Shown: positions 1-4,234 of the stretch, piece by piece
How the letters are laid out: each line of letters starts with the position of its first letter
Numbering within the stretch: position 1 is the first letter of the stretch
Source: Thermoplasmatales archaeon ex4484_6
Lineage (GTDB): Archaea > Thermoplasmatota > Penumbrarchaeia > Penumbrarchaeales > Penumbrarchaeaceae
Length of the DNA: 5,009 nucleotides
Direction of reading: 5' to 3'
NCBI GenBank assembly: GCA_002254385.1
Contig: NJDO01000130.1
Coordinates: forward strand, 1-5,009
The notes under the pieces: generated by a model
Told to the model about the DNA's origin: nothing
The model's input: the letters and a program-made list of their open reading frames with translations, nothing else
Databases searched by the model: none
Program-made: the position numbers and the translations under genes

Positions 1-60
1 CTCGTCGCTGCAAAGAGGCTAATGCTCAACCACCCAGGGGTTCAAATCCCGCCCGTCGAT
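1..60 (+). tRNA. possible truncated tRNA 3' part (identity unknown)
   Basis: The stretch GGGG-TTCAAAT-CCC at 37-50 matches the T-arm consensus of a tRNA and is followed by about ten bases that could be a 3' acceptor strand. If it is a tRNA, the 5' half lies outside the window. Against it, the outer two T-stem pairs (36 with 52, 37 with 51) do not form, giving only three good pairs, and I cannot place an anticodon stem-loop in the visible part. No CCA is encoded at the end, as in the other tRNAs here. It could be a degenerate tRNA, a tRNA remnant, or chance. The neighbouring tRNA-Trp points towards it from the opposite strand. Confidence 0.3.
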
Positions 61-90
61 CCGGTCACCTATTTCCAATGATTAATGATG

Positions 91-95
91 AAAAA
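91..95 (-). terminator. T5 terminator after tRNA-Trp
   Basis: Five A residues on the + strand give a T5 run in the minus-strand transcript, starting eight bases beyond the 3' end of tRNA-Trp. Archaeal transcription commonly ends at short T-runs without a hairpin. It is the first such run downstream of the tRNA-Arg/eL41/tRNA-Trp group, so it probably closes that whole unit. Confidence 0.5.
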
Positions 96-102
96 CAATA
101 GG

Positions 103-308
103 TGGGAGCACTGGGATTTGAACCCAGACAAACGGGTATCGCCTACGTTTGAGCGTATGTAGCTTGAGGTCAAAGACCTCCAGGCCCATTTACGGGTCAT
201 CGCTCCAGTCATTCATCATGAACCGAGCGTCCCCGGTCCTCAGCAGACCCGTTTCCAATCATTCTCGTAACTGGAGCCCGTTGTGCTACCTGGTTACACC
301 ATGCCCCC
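103..308 (-). tRNA. tRNA-Trp(CCA), intron-containing
   Basis: Decodes UGG. The acceptor strands GGGGGCA (302-308) and TGCTCCC (104-110) pair with one G-U; A73 is at 103. The D-arm has stem GTGT/GCAC and the GG of the loop. Anticodon stem ACGGG (277-281) pairs with CCCGT (132-136). The anticodon CCA is at 272-274, with C32, U33 and G37 in place. The T-arm is CTGGG-TTCAAAT-CCCAG. Removing an intron of 133 nt between positions 37 and 38 leaves a mature length of 73 nt with a four-base variable loop. CCA is not encoded and must be added afterwards. An intron at 37/38 carrying a methylation guide is a known feature of euryarchaeal tRNA-Trp. The gene probably has its own promoter at 353-366 and may also be read from the tRNA-Arg/eL41 transcript. 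Confidence 0.95.
138..270 (-). ncRNA. tRNA-Trp intron with dual C/D-box 2'-O-methylation guide
   Basis: Read 5' to 3' on the minus strand the intron holds box C ATGATTG (256-262), an 8-nt guide AAACGGGT (247-254), box D' CTGA (240-243), box C' ATGATGA (213-219), an 8-nt guide ACTGGAGC (202-209) and a D-like box ATGA (197-200). The first guide pairs with A38-U45 of the tRNA; the fifth base upstream of D' faces C39. The second pairs with G31 through the first intron base; the fifth base upstream of D faces C34. Haloferax tRNA-Trp introns are known to guide methylation at exactly positions 34 and 39. The splice junction fits a bulge-helix-bulge: outer stem ACGGG/CCCGT, three-base bulges AGT and ATA, a central helix CTCC/GGCG with one mismatch, and an inner helix TACG/CGTA. 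About 59 nt beyond box D form an unusual extension with a perfect 6-bp hairpin (166-180). Confidence 0.85.
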
Positions 309-352
309 GGAAGCTTAGTTCTGACCGCCAAATGGAGCAAGAGGAAGTGGGG

Positions 353-366
353 ATATTAACCTTTCC
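353..366 (-). promoter_or_regulatory. candidate promoter of tRNA-Trp
   Basis: On the minus strand a purine-rich BRE-like GGAAAG (361-366) is followed by the TATA-like GTTAATAT (353-360). A start about 26 bases downstream would fall near 330, giving tRNA-Trp a leader of roughly 22 nt. The site lies in the 3' flank of the eL41 gene, so it would be an internal promoter. The TATA match is moderate. Confidence 0.4.
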
Positions 367-384
367 ACGCAGGGAGAAGGTACA

Positions 385-489
385 TCACTTCTGCTTTCTT
401 GCGGCCTTCTTTCTGCGGCGCATTCTCTTCTTCCGCCACTTCCACCGCATGTTTCCCCTTTTCTTCCATGCACGTGAGCTGCGCTTCAT
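385..489 (-). CDS. rpl41e: large-subunit ribosomal protein eL41
   Basis: A 34-codon gene, easily missed because of its size. The product is extremely basic: about 20 of 34 residues are Lys or Arg, and there are four Trp-like aromatic anchors in total (three Trp visible in AWKK and RWKW). Residues 14-25 read MRWKWRKKRMRR, which matches nearly residue for residue the conserved start of eukaryotic eL41 (MRAKWRKKRMRR from memory). eL41 is a single short helix at the ribosomal subunit interface. The chosen ATG (487-489) has GAGG at 497-500, seven bases upstream. A start at the internal Met14 would give the 21-residue core alone. It ends with TGA at 385-387. It sits 37 bases downstream of tRNA-Arg, with no room for an obvious separate promoter, so its mRNA is probably released from the tRNA-Arg transcript by tRNA 3' processing. 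Antisense and alternative frames here are shadows. Confidence 0.87.
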   Translation of the reverse strand: MKRSSRAWKKRGNMRWKWRKKRMRRRKKAARKQK

Positions 490-496
490 TTGGTAG

Positions 497-500
497 CCTC
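497..500 (-). promoter_or_regulatory. ribosome binding site of eL41
   Basis: GAGG on the minus strand, seven bases before the ATG at 487-489. It matches part of the archaeal GGAGGTG Shine-Dalgarno sequence and favours the 34-residue start over the internal Met at 448-450, although that Met also has GGGG four bases upstream. Confidence 0.45.
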
Positions 501-504
501 TTCG

Positions 505-513
505 TTTTTTTTT
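505..513 (+). terminator. T9 run, possible + strand terminator
   Basis: Nine consecutive T on the + strand between eL41 and tRNA-Arg. It would stop any rightward transcript before it ran antisense through tRNA-Arg. I see no gene upstream on the + strand that needs it. On the minus strand it is an A9 tract in the leader of eL41, so it cannot terminate tRNA-Arg, and its role may instead be an unstructured leader. Confidence 0.25.
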
Positions 514-526
514 CGGGAATGAACAG

Positions 527-601
527 CGGACCCGGAGGGATTCGAACCCTCGACATCCGGCTTAGAAGGCCGGCGCCATATCCTGGCTAGGCCACGGGCC
601 C
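527..601 (-). tRNA. tRNA-Arg(UCU)
   Basis: Decodes AGA (and AGG by wobble), codons used often in the genes of this window. The acceptor GGGCCCG (595-601) pairs with CGGGTCC (528-534) with one G-U; the discriminator is G73 at 527. The anticodon arm is CCGGC-CTTCTAA-GCCGG with anticodon TCT. The T-arm is GAGGG-TTCGAAT-CCCTC and the variable loop is five bases, ATGTC. The length is 75 nt, with no intron and no encoded CCA. Its promoter is about 97 bases upstream, leaving a long structured leader. No T-run follows it on the minus strand before eL41, implying read-through into that gene. Confidence 0.96.
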
Positions 602-672
602 AGGGATGGAATCCCAGGACCCCATGGGCCCATCAGGTATGGACCTGGGTGGAGCCCTGTTTCTCCCGTGAG
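602..672 (-). other. GC-rich structured 5' leader of tRNA-Arg
   Basis: Between the expected transcription start (about 672) and the tRNA lies a stretch with nested complementarity: CAGGG (601-605) with CCCTG (655-659), CCCAGG (613-618) with CCTGGG (644-649), and CCAT (622-625) with ATGG (639-642) closing a 13-base loop. Alternative small hairpins are 603-615 (GGGAT/ATCCC) and 634-647 (CAGGT/ACCTG), and 624-633 is a 10-bp palindrome. The outermost pair involves tRNA base G1, so this fold competes with the tRNA acceptor end. It may be a plain leader removed by RNase P, a processing control element, or a small RNA of its own. I recognise no C/D or H/ACA boxes in it. Confidence 0.4.
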
Positions 673-694
673 AACGCCCTAAACAAGAGGTTGG

Positions 695-710
695 TTATAT
701 ACCTTTTTAT
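695..710 (-). promoter_or_regulatory. BRE/TATA promoter of the tRNA-Arg / eL41 unit
   Basis: On the minus strand the BRE-like ATAAAAAG (703-710) directly precedes the TATA box GTATATAA (695-702), the strongest promoter match on this strand. A start about 26 bases downstream would lie near 672, roughly 70 nt before the mature 5' end of tRNA-Arg. No other AT-rich element lies nearer to the tRNA. Confidence 0.6.
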
Positions 711-1014
711 CCCATGGAACGATCAGGGCTTCAGGCCATCCATGGTTTCAACCTGCATCTCATGATGATGAATGAACTGATTAAGGCTCCGGGTGGTGTA
801 TTTGGATGTTCCTCATGATATCACATTATTCAACGCCCATTCATTTCGCATCATTGCCTGACCGTTATTTCCCCTGCAGATGACATGCAGAAATGGTGAC
901 GGAGATCATGTGCATCGATATTGGAGGTCCGCCTCATCTCCCGGTTCGTTGATCATTTCCCGATGCCGCTAGATGCATCGATACGGAAAGTGTGTTCAAC
1001 GAACGCACGGGAAG
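711..1014. other. intergenic region, no gene seen
   Basis: About 300 bases between the divergent promoters of the tRNA-Arg unit (leftward) and the C25-family gene (rightward). Only very short frames are present. A good Shine-Dalgarno-like GGAGGT at 923-928 has no start codon at a useful distance. The only internal structure noted is a 10-bp direct repeat. Confidence 0.6.
911..983. repeat. 10-bp direct repeat TGCATCGATA upstream of the C25-family gene
   Basis: TGCATCGATA occurs at 911-920 and again at 974-983, 63 bp apart (about six helical turns), both upstream of the promoter at 1017. Each contains the palindrome ATCGAT. The pair could be operator half-sites, but two copies of ten bases may also be chance. 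Confidence 0.2.
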
Positions 1015-1016
1015 TC

Positions 1017-1025
1017 TTATAATAC
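1017..1025 (+). promoter_or_regulatory. TATA element of the C25-family gene
   Basis: TTATAATAC with its centre near 1021. A start about 26 bases on would fall near 1047, giving a leader of about six bases to the ATG at 1053 or about 24 bases to the ATG at 1071. Confidence 0.5.
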
Positions 1026-1052
1026 ATGATACGGGGATAATGGACAGGGAAC

Positions 1053-4000
1053 ATGCAGGTGGAACCGCAGATGGAAAAGCACCGCAGAACGATCTTCGCC
1101 GTTCTCCTGATAGCCATCATGCTCCTTCCCATGGGATCGATGTCGGGAAAGGGGGGAGATGCTGATATCGGATCGAATATACCCTCAAGGGCAGCTCCAC
1201 AATATAAGGGAATAAAGTATGCCATCATAACCACCGAACAGCTGGCCCGATCTTTCGAACCGCTCAAGGAATGGAGGTCCCAGACAGGACTCAGGTCGGA
1301 GATATTCACCATAGATGGCCCCGGAAGCGTCATTGAAGGAATTGAAGGGAGGGATCCTGCTGAAAGGCTGTTCAATTTCATCTCATCCCTATACGAGGAT
1401 TCGGAGGGCTCATTGGAATATGTCCTGTTGGGTGGGGATTCCGATATCATTCCCGTGAGATATCTACATGCCAATGCATCGAGATGGGGTTATGACGATG
1501 ACTACCTTTCCGATGTCTACTATTCCTCCCCATCGACCCCCTGGGACCTTGACGGTGACGGGATATATGGTGAGAGAGAGGACATCGAGGCATTCGGTGT
1601 GGAGAATCTGTCCTTCCCTCTCAAGGTGGGAAGATTTCCGGTAGATACCATCGAGGAGTCTTCCAGAATGGTCACCAGATTGATAGATTACGAGAGCTCC
1701 CCGGAGGAGGGGAATTGGACGGAGAGGGGTGTCATCTCAAGCTCGCTGATGGACAGGCCGAACATTCCCGACGATCCTGAGACACCGGAGGATGAAGGGT
1801 TCAATGCATACAAGGATAATGCCTACAAGGCGTTTGCCAATTATACACTGAGATATATCCCCAGGTCCCTGGATATCATTCAGGCGCACGATTACGAGCG
1901 ATATGAGGGAGGCTTCTACAATCTTTCGGTGGACCATCTCGACGATTCCACCTTGCCGACCCTGATCAGTAACGGGTGCTCCTTCTTCACCTTCGCCGGA
2001 CAGTCCTTTTACGATGTCGATGCAGGCAACAGCCCGCCCCTGGCATATTCCCTGGCCCACTATCGTGTGGATTCGGGCACTGTTCCGGGCGCATCAGGTT
2101 ACGGTCTGGCGTTGACATACGAGGATGTGTGGAACCTGTCCAACGGAAATCGACTTCCCGTTGTTTACATCTCATCATGTGATTCCGCCAATTTCTCCGA
2201 CCCGGGAGATAGGAGCCTTGAGGGTCTCGTCTATGCTCCGGATGGAGGAGCCATATGTTTCATAGGGTCAACAGGTGTTTCATGGAGGGGAGAGGGAGAG
2301 GACTATTCCCTGGGGAACTGGTATCTCATTTCCCGGTTCTGGGACAGGATGATGTTAACGAACCGCCCGGGTGATTCGCTCTACTGGCTGAAGCAGGATT
2401 ATGTAAGGACCAAATGGGGAGAGTTCGCCACGAAGGAGGTCTTTCTGATAGAGCTCTACACATACAATTTCATGGGGGACCCTGCCTTGAGGGCCTGGAT
2501 AGGTGAACCCGCTGTTGTGAGGATACAGAACACCTCTTCGGAGCATTATGCGGGAGGCGACACCTTCGATCTGAGGGTAACGAACCGTTTCGGCTCTCCC
2601 GTAGCAAATGCCGAAGTCACCTTCTATCTGAATACCACAGGTGAGGTCTTCAGCTCGGTCACGGGTCCCGATGGAAGGGCTGCCGTCTCAACCTCCTTCT
2701 CATCAGGCGGAACCGGAAAGATAACCGTCACGGGGAGGAACATCATACCGGAAGTGATGGAGGTCACCATATCGGATCAGCCCATGGACCTGTATGTTGA
2801 CGGGGACAGTCTGGGCTTGGCGCCCCTTCCGTTAACGGAGGGTGCTGAGGCTCGGTTGAGCGTGAACGTATCGAACATCGGGGGCAGGGATGCAGTATCG
2901 GTGAGGGTTGTTGTCGTTCCGGAACAGTTAACCACGGATCCCCTGGATTGGCCGGAACCTGTATCCGAGATCGTAATGGATCTCGCGGCGGCCGAGACCC
3001 GAACTCTCGAGTTCCTTCTGCAGCCGTTCAGGTCATGGGCCTATCTGTCGGTAGGAATCGTCCCTCCGGAGGGGGAGATAAACATAGAAAACAATGTTGG
3101 AACGTTGAAGATCGATGTCAACGCGAGACCGAGGTTCCTGTCAACCGGTATTCTCGAGATGCAGGAGGACCAGGAAGGTGGGGGGACGTTCGACCTGTCT
3201 GAAATGGTCTATGACCCCGACAACGATCCGGTCACCCTTGTATACGGCATCGGGACGGGAGCTCCTGACTGGTGCAGGATCGAGGGGCACATTCTGTTTG
3301 TGAATCCTCCCGTCAACTGGTCGGGGACCTTCGATGTCCCGCTCAGGGTGTCGGACCTTCTTTCCCAGGACACAAGGACAGTGACGATATTCGTCTCGCC
3401 CGTGAACGATCCTCCCTCCCTGTCGGGCCTGGAAAGCAATTATGAGCTCATGGTGGACAGGCCATTCACACTTGTCATGAGAACCGTGGATGCTGAGGGG
3501 GAAGCCGTAAGAGTGAGTGTCGCTTCCGACCTTGAAGGCCTTGAGATATCCGGCAATACCCTGAGGTTCCTCCCCTATCCGGATGATGTCGGTGTGCACA
3601 ACGTCTCCCTCCACGTGAGTGATCCTTCGGGTGGGAACATGACCTACAACATCACGTTCACCATACTCCCGAATTCCGGCAATCTCTATTTCCAGGAACC
3701 GTCCGTGCACCTGCCCGATGCGAAGGTTGGAAGAGAGTTCCGTTATACCATCCGTATCGGGGGGGACCTTTCGAAGAATGCCACGTTCTCCGACGACTCC
3801 CCCCTCTTCGAAATAGACGAAACGACGGGCGAGATTCATTTCACTCCCTCATCCTCGGATACGGGGGAGCATTGGGTGACAATAACGGTGAGAGCCGGGA
3901 ACGAGACGGTAAGCAGGACATTCCTCTTGAAGATCGTGGAACCAACGGAAAGGGATATGACCATACTGTGGATACTTGGTATAGTGGCGGCTCTGCTTTT

Positions 4001-4067
4001 GGCAGGGATCCTTCTGATCCTGCTGTGGAGAGGACCCCAGGTCGAACAGTACGGACTCGAGGAATGA
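1053..4067 (+). CDS. secreted peptidase C25 (gingipain-like) family protein, membrane-anchored, catalytic His apparently lost
   Basis: A 1004-residue surface protein. The signal segment is at 9-32 (KHRR, then a hydrophobic core). The C25 domain spans about 56-483, with typical family landmarks VLLGGDSD (124-131), SDVYYS (153-158), DLDGDG (165-170) and GRFP (193-196). The nucleophile Cys376 sits in SSCDSANF. The motif that is GHG in gingipains reads AGQS at 315-318, so the catalytic His is replaced by Gln317. His-to-Cys spacing would be 59 residues, longer than in gingipain (about 33, from memory). Then follow an Ig-like domain (487-573), a CARDB-like domain (578-690), a cadherin-like module ending VNDPP (694-788), two further beta-sandwich modules (788-875, 877-963), a TM helix (970-992) and a short tail. 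Sixteen N-x-S/T sequons suggest glycosylation. It may be an inactive, binding or scaffold relative, or an active peptidase using another base. Start: 1053, or 1071 with AGGTGG eight bases before it. The fold family is fairly certain; activity is not. Confidence 0.85.
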   Translation: MQVEPQMEKHRRTIFAVLLIAIMLLPMGSMSGKGGDADIGSNIPSRAAPQYKGIKYAIITTEQLARSFEPLKEWRSQTGLRSEIFTIDGPGSVIEGIEGRDPAERLFNFISSLYEDSEGSLEYVLLGGDSDIIPVRYLHANASRWGYDDDYLSDVYYSSPSTPWDLDGDGIYGEREDIEAFGVENLSFPLKVGRFPVDTIEESSRMVTRLIDYESSPEEGNWTERGVISSSLMDRPNIPDDPETPEDEGFNAYKDNAYKAFANYTLRYIPRSLDIIQAHDYERYEGGFYNLSVDHLDDSTLPTLISNGCSFFTFAGQSFYDVDAGNSPPLAYSLAHYRVDSGTVPGASGYGLALTYEDVWNLSNGNRLPVVYISSCDSANFSDPGDRSLEGLVYAPDGGAICFIGSTGVSWRGEGEDYSLGNWYLISRFWDRMMLTNRPGDSLYWLKQDYVRTKWGEFATKEVFLIELYTYNFMGDPALRAWIGEPAVVRIQNTSSEHYAGGDTFDLRVTNRFGSPVANAEVTFYLNTTGEVFSSVTGPDGRAAVSTSFSSGGTGKITVTGRNIIPEVMEVTISDQPMDLYVDGDSLGLAPLPLTEGAEARLSVNVSNIGGRDAVSVRVVVVPEQLTTDPLDWPEPVSEIVMDLAAAETRTLEFLLQPFRSWAYLSVGIVPPEGEINIENNVGTLKIDVNARPRFLSTGILEMQEDQEGGGTFDLSEMVYDPDNDPVTLVYGIGTGAPDWCRIEGHILFVNPPVNWSGTFDVPLRVSDLLSQDTRTVTIFVSPVNDPPSLSGLESNYELMVDRPFTLVMRTVDAEGEAVRVSVASDLEGLEISGNTLRFLPYPDDVGVHNVSLHVSDPSGGNMTYNITFTILPNSGNLYFQEPSVHLPDAKVGREFRYTIRIGGDLSKNATFSDDSPLFEIDETTGEIHFTPSSSDTGEHWVTITVRAGNETVSRTFLLKIVEPTERDMTILWILGIVAALLLAGILLILLWRGPQVEQYGLEE
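1057..1062 (+). promoter_or_regulatory. Shine-Dalgarno favouring the start at 1071
   Basis: AGGTGG lies eight bases before the ATG at 1071 and inside the frame begun at 1053. It favours a product starting MEKHRR, with a tighter signal peptide. The short distance from the TATA element to 1053 instead fits a nearly leaderless start there. The frame is closed upstream by TAA at 1038-1040, so only these two ATGs compete. Confidence 0.4.
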
Positions 4068-4127
4068 ACGGCCCCTCCCCTCTCTCCTTAAATATGAAGA
4101 TTCGGTAAATACACAGAATTCTGACTC

Positions 4128-4136
4128 TTTTGTTTT
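4128..4136 (+). terminator. T-rich terminator after the C25-family gene
   Basis: TTTTGTTTT about 60 bases after the stop codon at 4067, on the coding strand and before the promoter elements of the next gene. It fits an archaeal oligo-T terminator. Confidence 0.45.
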
Positions 4137-4203
4137 GAGCACCCCTTCCAGCACGGGATTTATACTCATGAGATCTCTTTCCCATTAGTTGGCCGGTCCC
4201 AAC

Positions 4204-4211
4204 ATTTATCT
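4204..4211 (+). promoter_or_regulatory. TATA element of the gene at 4235 (leaderless transcript likely)
   Basis: ATTTATCT, with its centre about 27 bases before the ATG at 4235, the spacing expected when transcription starts at the start codon itself. No Shine-Dalgarno sequence precedes that ATG (the flank is TTTTATTTTC), which agrees. A better-looking TATA, TTTATAC, at 4159-4165 could give a second start near 4188 with a roughly 47-nt leader. Confidence 0.45.
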
Positions 4212-4234
4212 AGTAATCCTTACCTTTTATTTTC

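Noticed and set aside
132..197. A second, separate intron between the two ACCCGT copies of tRNA-Trp.
   Set aside because: Not excluded, but the single 37/38 intron gives exact three-base bulges and a perfect inner helix, while the two-intron reading needs a six-base bulge at the first site and I found no clear BHB at the second.
356..556. Minus-strand frame giving a Glu/Lys-rich peptide that overlaps eL41 in another phase.
   Set aside because: It begins inside tRNA-Arg and its composition is the frame-shifted image of the Lys/Arg-rich eL41 codons; the eL41 frame has a family match.
149..590. + strand frames across the tRNA-Trp, eL41 and tRNA-Arg region.
   Set aside because: They run through RNA genes and antisense to eL41, with no family match.
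762..780. ATGATGA followed by CTGA on the + strand, resembling a C/D-box RNA.
   Set aside because: Only about five bases separate the C-like and D-like boxes, too few for a guide, and no second C'/D pair with proper spacing follows.
923..928. Strong Shine-Dalgarno-like GGAGGT in the intergenic region.
   Set aside because: No ATG or GTG lies at a suitable distance; the nearest ATG (963) opens a 19-codon frame with no recognisable product.
953..1474. 173-codon open frame antisense to the start of the C25-family gene.
   Set aside because: Low-complexity composition, no domain, and full overlap with a clearly coding gene; a shadow of the + strand.
3141..3839. 232-codon open frame antisense to the stalk domains.
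   Set aside because: No recognisable fold, His/Arg/Gly-rich composition typical of antisense frames, and no RBS or promoter.
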